26,711 nucleotides of DNA from JAPUDQ01 sp964538665 (GCA_964538665.1 CAZIEB010000009.1:1-26711); one strand, 5' to 3'. Counted from the first letter of the stretch, positions 14,255-21,904 are shown. Made by a program: numbers and translations. The notes: a model not told the origin generated them from the sequence alone.

Positions 14255-16027
14255 ATGCCTGGTGGGAAAAGAAAAAAACTTGGTGCACTCGCCCATTCAA
14301 AGGGTGTGACATTTAGTGTCTGGGCGCCGCTCGCAAAACATGTTGCGGTCGCAGTCCCCTATATTTCCTACGACACATCAAACCAAGTAGCGATGGAACG
14401 AGACAAAGACGGCATATGGAGCGTGACTGTCCCGCATGCCGAAGTTGGTCATTATTACAAATACATCATCACCACAAACCGCGACGAAGTCGTTGAACGC
14501 AACGATCCGCGGGCACGTACGGTCGAAGTCAATAGCGACGGCGGTTCCCAATCGGTGATTGTATCCAATGATTTTGATTGGGGTGACGATTTTTTGATGC
14601 CGATCCCGAAAGAACAACAAGTCATCTACGAGTTACACGTTGGAACATTTAACCGCCCAGACCCTGCAACACAAGGAACTTTTTTCACTGCGATAGAAAA
14701 ACTCGATTATCTTGCAGACTTAGGTATCAACATGATCGAGTTAATGCCGATTACGAGTATGAGTAGTGGTAACGGATGGGGCTACGATGTACACAGTATC
14801 TTTTCTGTAGAAAATAGCTACGGCGGCAGGCATGGTCTGATGACATTTGTCAAAGAATGCCACAAGCGAGGCATTGGAGTCATCGCTGATGTCGTCTACA
14901 ACCATTTTAGTAATGCTGAGATTTGGCAATTTGACGGGTGGACTGATGAATACCCTGCAGGCTATTATTTTTGGGGTGACCATCGACGCGATACACCATG
15001 GGGAGCACGTCCTGACTTTTCCCGCAAAGAAGTCCGAAATTTCCTGCTTGATAGTGTCGCGATGTGGATGAACGAATATCGCATGGATGGATTACGTTTT
15101 GATTCCACCTCCTACCTGCGAAGCCTAGAGGCAAATGAAGACAAAAATGCAGAAATTCCGGGAGCATGGTCATTTCTCCAGGCGGCGACAGAACTCGTAC
15201 GCAGAATTCGACCAGGCTGCTGTGTTATTGCGGAAGACACTAGTGAAAACGAGTGGATCACAAAATCAAAAGATTCCGGAGGGGCTGGATTTGATGCACA
15301 GTGGCGACTCGCGTTTCCTGTTGCGCTATACCGACAACTCGGCATCCAAGATAACGACGGAGTGGACTTGAAGTATGAACTTAGCCACACCTACAACGGA
15401 GATGCATTTTCTCGTGTAATATTTAGTGACTCGCATGATACTGCTGCCAATGGTCGGGCACGCCTCAATGAAGTCGTGGCGCCAAAACGCGGCGAAGACT
15501 CAAAAGCACAACAAGAACTATTACTCGCAAGTGCCATAGTACTCACCACACCCGGCATACCGATGCTGCTCCAAGGACAGGAATTTGTCCAAGATGGCGC
15601 TTTCAATGATTGGCATGATTTGGATTGGAACAATCTTGAGACACATGCAAATATTGTCGATGCGCACAAAGACCTCATACAATTGCGTCGCAATGATGAT
15701 GCCATAACAGCCGGCCTCGTAGGTGCGTCCATCGCACTATTTCACACAAACGACAAAGATCATGTAGTAGGCTATCACCGATGGGACCAAGGCGGTGTTG
15801 GTGACGATACAATCGTCATCGCGCATTTTGGCGACACCGCGTTTCCACGCTACGACGTAGTGCTACCTATTGCAGGTACCTGGCAATATTGTTTTGACTC
15901 ACGGAATTATATCGACAACGAACCGGAACGTGCCTACACACGAGATACTCTCGCTACGTCAAAAGATGGGGCGATTTCTATCAGTCTCCATCCACGTCAA
16001 GTCATCGTGCTCACACGTGTATCGTGA
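14255..16027 (+). CDS. GH13 alpha-glucan enzyme, branching-enzyme-like (GlgB/TreZ type)
   Basis: Predicted glycoside hydrolase 13 enzyme acting on alpha-1,4-glucans. From the ATG at 14255 it is 590 residues. An N-terminal CBM48-like domain (about 10-105, VTFSVWAPLAKHVAV) precedes the catalytic barrel beginning with IYELHVGTF (124-132). Conserved regions are present: WGYDVHSIFSVENSYG; region I DVVYNH with Asp212; region II GLRFDST with nucleophile Asp283; region III AEDTSE with acid/base Glu327; and region IV SDSHDT with His394-Asp395. The layout fits 1,4-alpha-glucan branching enzyme or maltooligosyltrehalose trehalohydrolase; motifs alone do not separate the two, and no trehalose synthase (treY) or other glycogen gene is in the window. 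A GTG seven codons upstream lies in the -10 box and is unlikely to be the start. Confidence 0.85.
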   Translation: MPGGKRKKLGALAHSKGVTFSVWAPLAKHVAVAVPYISYDTSNQVAMERDKDGIWSVTVPHAEVGHYYKYIITTNRDEVVERNDPRARTVEVNSDGGSQSVIVSNDFDWGDDFLMPIPKEQQVIYELHVGTFNRPDPATQGTFFTAIEKLDYLADLGINMIELMPITSMSSGNGWGYDVHSIFSVENSYGGRHGLMTFVKECHKRGIGVIADVVYNHFSNAEIWQFDGWTDEYPAGYYFWGDHRRDTPWGARPDFSRKEVRNFLLDSVAMWMNEYRMDGLRFDSTSYLRSLEANEDKNAEIPGAWSFLQAATELVRRIRPGCCVIAEDTSENEWITKSKDSGGAGFDAQWRLAFPVALYRQLGIQDNDGVDLKYELSHTYNGDAFSRVIFSDSHDTAANGRARLNEVVAPKRGEDSKAQQELLLASAIVLTTPGIPMLLQGQEFVQDGAFNDWHDLDWNNLETHANIVDAHKDLIQLRRNDDAITAGLVGASIALFHTNDKDHVVGYHRWDQGGVGDDTIVIAHFGDTAFPRYDVVLPIAGTWQYCFDSRNYIDNEPERAYTRDTLATSKDGAISISLHPRQVIVLTRVS

Positions 16028-16029
16028 TT

Positions 16030-16058
16030 TTGCTTTTTGCCTAAAACTGTGTTACAAT
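16030..16058 (+). promoter_or_regulatory. Promoter of the short unit between GH13 and YihY genes
   Basis: -35 TTGCTT (16030-16035), 17-base spacer, extended -10 TGT-TACAAT (hexamer 16053-16058). It begins just after the GH13 stop and points into a region with no normal gene. Confidence 0.55.
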
Positions 16059-16108
16059 AAAGATTCGAGTCTTGGCACCCCGCTAAGGCATGACTGAAAG
16101 GAGCTACC

Positions 16109-16252
16109 ATCTTTACCCAGATCGGTACCCGCCGCCCCATCGAGAAAGCTGCGAGTCGCAGGAACTTGCTCGGGAGAATCCGAGTCAACAACAAGCCAGC
16201 CCGCGCAATGCTGACAGCACCTCCGCCGTCACCGCAGCAGCTCTCTCGCTAG
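16109..16252 (+). CDS. Candidate 47-aa basic peptide starting at ATC
   Basis: AAAGGAG (16097-16103) is followed 5 bases later by an ATC codon that opens a 47-codon frame ending in TAG. No ATG, GTG or TTG stands at a usable distance from that site; a CTG at 16094 is the only other in-frame choice. The product would be rich in Arg/Lys (GTRRPIEKAASRRN, GRIRVNNKPAR) with a Pro/Gln tail. ATC starts are known for infC, but this is not IF3. I do not recognise it, and it may be a chance frame in an RNA gene. Confidence 0.25.
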   Translation: MFTQIGTRRPIEKAASRRNLLGRIRVNNKPARAMLTAPPPSPQQLSR

Positions 16253-16266
16253 AGGCCCTACCCACA

Positions 16267-16317
16267 ACACCTCCGTCCTGCCATGCGAGTGGCGGGACGG
16301 AGGTGTCTCAAATTTTT
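16267..16317 (+). terminator. 17-bp hairpin terminator
   Basis: Arms ACACCTCCGTCC (16267-16278) and GGACGGAGGTGT (16295-16306) pair perfectly; five more pairs (one G-U) close a 6-base loop. Five T at 16313-16317 follow after 6 bases. The T-run is on the plus-strand side, so it serves the short plus-strand unit; it may also slow minus-strand transcripts from yihY. Confidence 0.75.
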
Positions 16318-16324
16318 GGCCTAA

Positions 16325-17287
16325 TTATTTCGTCGTTCGCCGTGCCGTGCGCTGCTCGAGTCGATGATTGACTTCGGCACCAAGCAACACCACAAAGCTC
16401 GAGAGATTGAGCCATATCATCAACGCGATGAGACCCGCAAACAAGCTATACGAATTGCTAAAGTTTGCAAAATACTGCATATAGATGAAGAACAGCGCAC
16501 TACCCGCAATCCATATCAGAGTCGCAATAATCGCCCCCCAGCTCACCCACTGCCACTTGGCGCGCGCGGGCCGACTCGGACCAAAATGATACAGTATCGC
16601 CAGTCCTACCATAGTTAGCACCGCAAGCAGTAGCCAACGAACGACCGCAAATGTACCGGTCACACTTGGTGGAAATCCTAGCCACCGCAGTACATCGGCG
16701 CCGGTCAGCAGCAAAGGTACGACTATCACCATCGTGATGATGAGTCCTATCGTAAACAAGATTCCGAGTAGCCGCTGCCGCACAAAATTACGCCCTTCTT
16801 TGATGCCGTACATCACATTAAGTGCACTCATCATATGTGTCGTTGCGCCTGATACGCTAAATATCGCAAATCCGATACCGACAACTGCGATAACGATGTT
16901 GCTTGTCGTCTGCCCAGAGGCGTTTTCCAGTTGAGTCACAACTAGCGAATATATATCTCCTGGTACAAAACCGCGGACTTCCGTCGCAGCTTCTCGTATG
17001 CTGTCTGGCGGCAGCACCGTACCCGCAATTGCGACCATCGCCGCTACTAGAGGGAAAAACGCGAGTATTCCGAAATAGGCGATGCCAGCAGAGAGAATAC
17101 CGATATTTTTGTTGCCAATCGCCTTACCTGTCTCAATAATCGATTTTTTCCAACTGCCTATAGACAGATCAATAGGTGTACTGGCCGGCTCTTTGGTTCG
17201 TGTGCGGCGACGGACGCCAAATATGCCGAGTGCCGAGACGATGGCAGCTCCCAGCACAACAAATTTTTTTCTAAGTGATAGACGCAT
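16325..17287 (-). CDS. YihY/BrkB family inner-membrane protein
   Basis: Member of the YihY/virulence-factor BrkB family (PF03631), once misnamed ribonuclease BN; the function is unresolved. The 320-residue protein has a short N-terminal hydrophobic segment (about 9-24), a basic RRRTRTK patch, the family motif around GILSAGIAYFGILAFFPLVAAMVAI (about 63-87) and further spans near 130-150, 172-195, 212-232, 248-270 and 280-305, ending in a basic tail. The ATG is only 6 bases after a TGT-TAGAAT box with no Shine-Dalgarno, so the mRNA is probably leaderless, although the hydrolase gene ends 17 bases upstream on the same strand. Confidence 0.9.
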   Translation of the reverse strand: MRLSLRKKFVVLGAAIVSALGIFGVRRRTRTKEPASTPIDLSIGSWKKSIIETGKAIGNKNIGILSAGIAYFGILAFFPLVAAMVAIAGTVLPPDSIREAATEVRGFVPGDIYSLVVTQLENASGQTTSNIVIAVVGIGFAIFSVSGATTHMMSALNVMYGIKEGRNFVRQRLLGILFTIGLIITMVIVVPLLLTGADVLRWLGFPPSVTGTFAVVRWLLLAVLTMVGLAILYHFGPSRPARAKWQWVSWGAIIATLIWIAGSALFFIYMQYFANFSNSYSLFAGLIALMIWLNLSSFVVLLGAEVNHRLEQRTARRTTK

Positions 17288-17293
17288 ATAGGT

Positions 17294-17322
17294 ATTCTAA
17301 CAGATTATCCTGCGAGTGTCGG
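17294..17322 (-). promoter_or_regulatory. yihY promoter
   Basis: Minus strand: -35 CCGACA, 17-base spacer, extended -10 TGT-TAGAAT (hexamer 17294-17299), ending 6 bases before the ATG. The -35 lies inside the end of the upstream hydrolase gene. Confidence 0.55.
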
Positions 17323-18135
17323 ACTCTTGCCTTCTTCGATATGGCGATTGATAACTTTTGCGACCGCAGGTACAAACCGACCGATAATCTCATGCCCTAC
17401 GAGTATTTTGGAAAGTTTTACATGCGGGTTATCGGCAGCAATTCGCTTGATATTCTTGTCGATAACAAATGGGTCAAATGCCCCATACACAATCGTAATT
17501 GGTCGCTGGATTGTGCGAACATCATCATACGCGCTTTGATTCATAATTGTCGCCTTGAGCGTTTGGATATAGCTTGGAAATGTCTCACGAGAAAGCGAAA
17601 ACGCGGGATTGACGAGCTTGTACTTCATCGCGAGATTTGCCATTTTGATGAAATACTCTTGATTGTGCTCTACTTTTGCATAAAAAGAATTGAGGAATTT
17701 TTCTGGGCTGAGCATTGGTGCCCCTTCGGTCTGTGGTGCATAAAACGGCGGACTACACAACACCAGCGAACGAACGAGCAATGGATATTTTTTTGCGACT
17801 TCGACTGCGACCAGCGCACCGAGCGAGTGGCCGACCACGATAAGCCTCGTAGCGATTCGACGGCCAAGAAGCGTCGCAATGACTGCCTTTGCCTGTTCGT
17901 TGGCATCATACTTGGCCCATTCTGGACGTGGTGAACTCCCAAATCCAAGCAGATCGATAGTCACAATTGAGACATCCCCGGGAAGTCGACGGATCACATC
18001 CTGCCACTCGGCCCCACTGCTACCTATGCCATGAATAAACAACACAGTTGCGCGAGGTCGTGGTACTTTGCGGATATCACGAATATGCAGTTTGTACGGC
18101 ACACCAAGCGTAGAATGAATAAAACGACGGATCAT
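17305..18135 (-). CDS. Alpha/beta hydrolase fold protein
   Basis: The 276-residue protein has the alpha/beta hydrolase layout: oxyanion-hole strand FIHGIGSSGAEW (33-44), DLLGFGSS (61-68), nucleophile elbow VGHSLG with Ser104, acid Asp221 in YGAFDPFV and His248 in LVGHEI. No signal peptide is seen, so it is cytosolic. The closest type is the esterase or MhpC-like group, but the substrate cannot be read from the sequence. It starts 10 bases after the rhodanese stop without a clear Shine-Dalgarno and is probably the last gene of a nucleotidyltransferase-reductase-rhodanese-hydrolase run. Confidence 0.88.
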   Translation of the reverse strand: MIRRFIHSTLGVPYKLHIRDIRKVPRPRATVLFIHGIGSSGAEWQDVIRRLPGDVSIVTIDLLGFGSSPRPEWAKYDANEQAKAVIATLLGRRIATRLIVVGHSLGALVAVEVAKKYPLLVRSLVLCSPPFYAPQTEGAPMLSPEKFLNSFYAKVEHNQEYFIKMANLAMKYKLVNPAFSLSRETFPSYIQTLKATIMNQSAYDDVRTIQRPITIVYGAFDPFVIDKNIKRIAADNPHVKLSKILVGHEIIGRFVPAVAKVINRHIEEGKSPTLAG

Positions 18136-18145
18136 CGTACAGGTC

Positions 18146-18412
18146 TCACGGATTTATCATGCGGGCGACATGATGTTCGTTGATGCCATTTGTAATATTC
18201 GTAAATCCTTGACTGCGCAGAATATGTCCGACAGTATTTGATCGTGCTCCGCTGCGACAATACACGAATATCGGACAATCCTTGGGTGTATCCTGGAGCG
18301 CTTTTGGTATCGTACCCGACATAAACTCTTGCGTCGAAATATTGATTGCACCAGGATAATGACTTGCCTCGTACTCATGTGGTTCTCGTGTGTCGATAAC
18401 TAGTGGTTTCAT
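18146..18412 (-). CDS. Rhodanese-like domain protein
   Basis: Single-domain rhodanese of 88 residues. It opens with VIDTREPHEYEASHYPGAINI, the usual rhodanese strand and loop, and has the active-site loop VYCRSGARS with Cys52, which would carry a persulfide. Single-domain rhodaneses donate sulfur or detoxify reactive sulfur; the exact partner is unknown. The ATG overlaps the stop of the preceding NAD(P)-binding gene as ATGA, so translation is coupled. Confidence 0.92.
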   Translation of the reverse strand: MKPLVIDTREPHEYEASHYPGAINISTQEFMSGTIPKALQDTPKDCPIFVYCRSGARSNTVGHILRSQGFTNITNGINEHHVARMINP

Positions 18413-19032
18413 GGGTTGCGACTCACTATCGGCATTGATTTTTTGTGCAAGCCATCGACAAGTATATTGACAATTGCAGCAGCCACAGAAGCTCTCGAAA
18501 CAAACGTCCCAGGCCCATGGTCAGTGAGATAGTACGCATGATATGGCATATCAGTAAGCTTCAGGACTCGCAGCACAGTCCAGTCAACTGCACTTTTCTT
18601 GATAACATCGACATGCGCCTTGCCGTCACGGATTCTTGCAGGGTCGAGCGTTTCGATTGCAGTGTTTACAATTTTGTCGGTTAGCGAAGGCGTATCGTTC
18701 TTGTCACGAACACCAGTACCTGTCAAACTCACGAGGCGTCTGATGCCATATCGATCCATCGCGCTCAAAATATTCGTCATAGCAGTGGTCTGCAAAAAAG
18801 CTGGACTGCCTTTGACATGACCAATGAGCGATACGACTGCATCACATCCTTTGACTAACTTTTCGACGTCTTCAAGTACGGTTGCATCGCACTGCATATA
18901 TGTCACATTGTCACGCTCTCCATACCCGCGATCACGAAATATACCTGCATGCACTTGATGTCCTCGTTGTACGGCTTCTTCTACGAATGCCTGGCCAGAT
19001 TTTCCATTCGCCCCAATAACTGCTATTTTCAT
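18409..19032 (-). CDS. NAD(P)-binding Rossmann protein (SDR-like)
   Basis: Atypical short-chain dehydrogenase/NAD(P)H-binding protein, 207 residues from the ATG at 19032. The nucleotide motif GANGKSG is at 7-13 (GxxGxxG) directly after the first strand MKIAVI. VVSLIGHV, RLVSLTGTGV and a DWTVLRV strand fit the PF13460 group, which includes flavin reductase-like and NmrA-like proteins. A longer frame reaching 19149 overlaps the upstream gene and lacks a reason for use. A TACACT box ends 6 bases before the ATG with no Shine-Dalgarno. Substrate unknown. Confidence 0.88.
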   Translation of the reverse strand: MKIAVIGANGKSGQAFVEEAVQRGHQVHAGIFRDRGYGERDNVTYMQCDATVLEDVEKLVKGCDAVVSLIGHVKGSPAFLQTTAMTNILSAMDRYGIRRLVSLTGTGVRDKNDTPSLTDKIVNTAIETLDPARIRDGKAHVDVIKKSAVDWTVLRVLKLTDMPYHAYYLTDHGPGTFVSRASVAAAIVNILVDGLHKKSMPIVSRNP

Positions 19033-19038
19033 ACTACT

Positions 19039-19044
19039 AGTGTA
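19039..19044 (-). promoter_or_regulatory. Candidate -10 for the SDR-like gene
   Basis: Minus strand TACACT ends 6 bases before the ATG at 19032, in the 37-base gap after the GalU-like gene. No clear -35. Confidence 0.35.
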
Positions 19045-19069
19045 CCGCGAAAATGTCTTTTTCGACACC

Positions 19070-19894
19070 TCAGATATCGCCCAAAACAACGCGGTTTGCA
19101 TGCAACCAGCCTTGCACTGAGCCACCATCCAAATACATACCTTCAGCACGAACCAGCTTCATAGTTTCACCGCTTGCGAGCAATTCCTCAAATGGAGTAA
19201 AAATGTAATACTCACCAGTACTTGCCGATGGGGATTCTGCATAACGACGTACTGCCGATAAAAATGTAGGATTAAGCAAATACGTGCTGACGTTTTTTAT
19301 AAATGGCTTTGGAACGACATCTGGATGCTCACTAACACGAATTAGATTATCGTATTCATCGACTTCAATTGATCCATACATACCGCTGTACTTGTCGTCC
19401 GCTGCAAGCACTGCCCCTAAAATACCGCTTTGGCCCTCGGGAGTCTGTTCGATAAGATGTTTCACTTCACTTTCTGCTCCATAGAACATGTCATCGCCCA
19501 TAATAACGACCACCGATTCGTCTGTCGCCACATATTCTGCAGCCAGAGCCACAGGAATTGCCGTACCATATTTCCCATAGCTTGGTTGTACGACATAATG
19601 GAACGTAATGCCTTTCAGCGGCGCAACCAGTGACAATTTGTCATGATTGTTGGTTCGTTTAAGATAATCATTGAGCTTAATATTGCTCCGATAGTAGTTT
19701 TCGAGCTGTGTACTGGTCTCTCCTACGACAAATATGATTTCGGTAATACCGGCAGCAATACAATCCTGCACGACATAATCGATTATTGGCCGGTTGCCAA
19801 TTGGTAGCATGCATTTTTCAATTGTTTTTGTGATTGGCAGCCACCGCGCTCCCCATCCTGCGACTGGTATGATTGCTTTTTTGACAGTGTGCAT
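19070..19894 (-). CDS. galU: UTP-glucose-1-phosphate uridylyltransferase-like nucleotidyltransferase
   Basis: Predicted to make UDP-glucose (or another NDP-sugar) for glycan synthesis. The 274-residue protein has the nucleotidyltransferase start KKAIIPVAGWGARWLP (5-20), the active-site Lys in E-K-C-M-L-P, the PSYGKYGTAIP segment (104-113), a metal-binding acidic motif GDDMF (133-137) and EYYIFTPFEELL near the C-terminus. The pattern is GalU, but several positions differ from the classic GLGTRFLP and PKEMLP, so the sugar or nucleotide may differ. The ATG is 2 bases after the stop of the upstream membrane-protein gene, with no Shine-Dalgarno, which suggests translation re-initiation. Confidence 0.85.
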   Translation of the reverse strand: MHTVKKAIIPVAGWGARWLPITKTIEKCMLPIGNRPIIDYVVQDCIAAGITEIIFVVGETSTQLENYYRSNIKLNDYLKRTNNHDKLSLVAPLKGITFHYVVQPSYGKYGTAIPVALAAEYVATDESVVVIMGDDMFYGAESEVKHLIEQTPEGQSGILGAVLAADDKYSGMYGSIEVDEYDNLIRVSEHPDVVPKPFIKNVSTYLLNPTFLSAVRRYAESPSASTGEYYIFTPFEELLASGETMKLVRAEGMYLDGGSVQGWLHANRVVLGDI

Positions 19895-19896
19895 AT

Positions 19897-20568
19897 TTAC
19901 AAAATTACCGCCTGAATACCCAAGCCTAAACCTACCAGCATAAGCTGGAGTATGAGTAGATATGCCACCATCCGTCGCCTGGGTTGCTCGTCATAATACA
20001 TGGCGTACCGACGAAACATTACCGCGCCATACACAAGCAAATAGCCCAGCCAAACCCAGGCAAACCACGTTGTCATCATCACCATACCGATGACAAAACC
20101 GTGCATTAACACCAAAAACATCGCAATACTATTTGCATGAAATATATAGTGATCAAACCTATGTAACTTTGATCGTAGCTCAAATAGCAAAAACGCCGCC
20201 AGCGCTATCCATCCAAGCAACACAACTACTGCAAGATCGCCAAGAAGTGCCACATACCCCTCGGGAGGAAAGCCGAAATTGTTCGTGACAAGATAATAAT
20301 TCACAAGAAATGGATGCGAGAGAATCGTAAAAAGTACCGCATATCTCGATATGACATACTGTACATCCTTTTTCTGCTCGGTCTCAGCTCTTGGCGACAC
20401 CGCATCAGCAACATAATGCACCCACATTAGGCTAAAAGCTAGCACACCAAGCAGTGATGCGACTTCGAGTGACGATATTGATTGACCTATTGTCGTAAAC
20501 CACGCGACCAAAGCTAGCCCAATTACGAGCGTATTGAGTATCAGTGCTACTTGTGTATGTCGTTTCAT
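19897..20568 (-). CDS. Six-span membrane protein with paired His, possibly ferric-reductase-like
   Basis: The 223-residue protein has about six membrane segments (about 7-25, 36-56, 75-94, 106-130, 143-164, 168-190, with a further one at 200-222). His residues lie in or near them: His51, His85 (LFTILSHPFL), His136, His140, His144 and His156 (FLVLMHGFV). The arrangement of LHRFDHYIFH followed by LMHGF resembles the haem-binding helices of the ferric reductase/NADPH-oxidase transmembrane domain (PF01794), but no flavin domain is attached. The start at 20568 lies 4 bases after the stop of the amidotransferase gene; a longer frame overlaps that gene. Assignment is tentative. Confidence 0.5.
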   Translation of the reverse strand: MKRHTQVALILNTLVIGLALVAWFTTIGQSISSLEVASLLGVLAFSLMWVHYVADAVSPRAETEQKKDVQYVISRYAVLFTILSHPFLVNYYLVTNNFGFPPEGYVALLGDLAVVVLLGWIALAAFLLFELRSKLHRFDHYIFHANSIAMFLVLMHGFVIGMVMMTTWFAWVWLGYLLVYGAVMFRRYAMYYDEQPRRRMVAYLLILQLMLVGLGLGIQAVIL

Positions 20569-20572
20569 ACTA

Positions 20573-21289
20573 TCAGTATACAGTTTCCGTCTGTGATATG
20601 CCCATACAATGCTCGACAAATGCTCGATAGACATGTGCACCAGTTGCGTCTGATTCTGGGTGCCACTGAATACCGAAATGCCCGTGCCCTTCAATCGCCT
20701 CGATAATACCATCTGATGCAGTTGCAGCGACGTTGAACCCGTCGGCTAGCTCATCTATCGCTTGATGATGCCGAGAATTAATACGGTGTACAGCCATCTC
20801 ACGCATACCAAGGAAATTTGTTTCAAATAGTATCTCATGCTCTGTCTCAAAATGACCAATATTCTCAGGCACCATCGACTCGATATCTTGAATCAATGTG
20901 CCACCATAATACACATTGAGTATTTGCATACCGTAGCAAATTCCTAGTATTGGCAGCCCTACTTTGTCACACGCTTTTATTAATTTTTTTTCAAACCTAT
21001 ATCGCACCGCCGGTTCAATTATTCTGTGCGTAATTGTACGTTGATGGTTATAAAGTCGAGGTAGAATATCTTGCCCGCCAGAAATAACAACACCATCCAT
21101 ATGGCCGATAATATAATCTAGCGGTGTATCAGGCGTAAGCATGACAGGAACTGCGCCTACAGCGGCGATTAGTTTTGAGTAATCGCGCCGCACAAATATT
21201 CTCTCAACATCCTCTATGGGCAAAAACTGCCCACCTAAATCGACTGCAGGCACTATGCCGATAACAGCGCGTTTTTGTTTACCTCTCAT
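20573..21289 (-). CDS. Class I glutamine amidotransferase-like hydrolase (PuuD/peptidase C26 type)
   Basis: Predicted gamma-glutamyl hydrolase of 238 residues. The GATase1 nucleophile elbow GICYGMQ gives Cys118; the partner motif QWHPE gives His210 and Glu212. VVISGGQDILPRLY and NSRHHQAID (171-179) are marks of the PuuD group, which cleaves gamma-glutamyl-GABA in putrescine breakdown, though other gamma-glutamyl substrates are possible and no other puu gene is seen. The ATG lies 7 bases after TGG-TATAAT with no Shine-Dalgarno, so it is probably leaderless and the first gene of a run reaching to about 17305. Confidence 0.9.
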   Translation of the reverse strand: MRGKQKRAVIGIVPAVDLGGQFLPIEDVERIFVRRDYSKLIAAVGAVPVMLTPDTPLDYIIGHMDGVVISGGQDILPRLYNHQRTITHRIIEPAVRYRFEKKLIKACDKVGLPILGICYGMQILNVYYGGTLIQDIESMVPENIGHFETEHEILFETNFLGMREMAVHRINSRHHQAIDELADGFNVAATASDGIIEAIEGHGHFGIQWHPESDATGAHVYRAFVEHCMGISQTETVY

Positions 21290-21296
21290 TTATATA

Positions 21297-21305
21297 ATTA
21301 TACCA
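21297..21305 (-). promoter_or_regulatory. Extended -10 for the amidotransferase operon
   Basis: Minus strand TGG-TATAAT (hexamer 21297-21302) ends 7 bases before the ATG at 21289. No clear -35; leaderless spacing. Confidence 0.6.
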
Positions 21306-21324
21306 TCTACTGATGGTTCCACTG

Positions 21325-21353
21325 TTGACAAGGTATAAAGATAAGAGTATTAC
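21325..21353 (+). promoter_or_regulatory. Promoter of the 113-aa gene
   Basis: Perfect -35 TTGACA (21325-21330), 17-base spacer, -10 TATTAC (21348-21353), ending 6 bases before the ATG at 21360. Leaderless spacing again. Confidence 0.6.
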
Positions 21354-21359
21354 AAAGAT

Positions 21360-21701
21360 ATGTCTTTAGTAGAACATTGCCCTGCACCAGAATATAAACC
21401 TCTTAAGAGTGATGTTGATGAGTGTGGTCATGTCACGAACCACCCAGAAATCCCAAAAATGGATCCAGAACTTGATAACGCAGTACATCCCATCGACTTA
21501 GCAGCTCAAGAGCGAGACATTAGCCCTTGCGAGCATGCTATAGCGAGAGCGCAAGCTATATTAGAGCTAGCTTCAAATACGGCAGACCTAGGTAGGCGAG
21601 CCGATTATCTCCAGCGCGCACAAGCAGAAATCGACATTGCAAAAGAGCTGTTGGGTTTCGATCTGCCCCTCGACAACAGTTCATACGGCCTCGCCGCCTA
21701 A
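21360..21701 (+). CDS. Small unknown protein (113 aa)
   Basis: No family recognised. The protein is soluble and acidic, with three Cys in the first half (in EHCPAP, DECGHV, SPCEHA) and His residues near them, and a C-terminal region (about 58-98) that should be a long amphipathic helix or helical hairpin (HAIARAQAILELAS, RRADYLQRAQAEIDIAKELL). The helical part has a weak TPR-like look but is too short for a repeat array. A promoter with a perfect -35 lies directly upstream, which supports a real gene. It is divergent from the amidotransferase and convergent with the next gene. Confidence 0.6.
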   Translation: MSLVEHCPAPEYKPLKSDVDECGHVTNHPEIPKMDPELDNAVHPIDLAAQERDISPCEHAIARAQAILELASNTADLGRRADYLQRAQAEIDIAKELLGFDLPLDNSSYGLAA

Positions 21702-21739
21702 CCCTCTGAAAAAACCTCACAAATATTCAAACTGCATTT

Positions 21740-21775
21740 TATTTCATCTGTTAAGGGATGATCCCTTGTGAAATA
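21740..21775. terminator. Stem-loop between convergent genes, possible bidirectional terminator
   Basis: Outer arms TATTTCA (21740-21746) and TGAAATA (21769-21775) enclose inner arms AAGGGA (21753-21758) and TCCCTT (21762-21767). A/T-rich outer arms can act as U-tracts on both strands. The rest of 21702-21904 shows no convincing gene. Confidence 0.4.
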
Positions 21776-21904
21776 ATATCCTTTTTGAGTATACGTATGT
21801 TTTGCCGAAATTGGTATGTTTATGGAAGTGGCTTTTACTCCGAATACATTGAGACATCAGATTATAGCAGTATTGCCGTTATGTATATGCGTAACCTGGA
21901 GATG

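Larger units (their letters stand above)
16065..16317 (+). ncRNA. Predicted transcript of about 250 nt, unknown (ncRNA or tiny mRNA)
   Basis: This gene-free stretch is bounded by a good extended -10 promoter and a 17-bp hairpin followed by five T, so it should yield a discrete RNA. It holds small hairpins such as CTGCG/CGCAG and CTCGG/CCGAG. I saw no landmark of RNase P RNA, tmRNA, SRP RNA or 6S RNA. It also contains AAAGGAG followed by a 47-codon frame, so it could be translated. Both readings remain open. Confidence 0.4.

Noticed and set aside
16090..16371. 93-codon plus-strand frame starting with MTERSYH
   Set aside because: It runs through the strong terminator hairpin and into the antisense of yihY, has no ribosome site of its own and a low-complexity composition.
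17581..17596. parS-like sequence TGTCTCACGAGAAAGC
   Set aside because: Four mismatches to canonical parS, imperfect symmetry, and it lies within the hydrolase coding sequence; likely chance.
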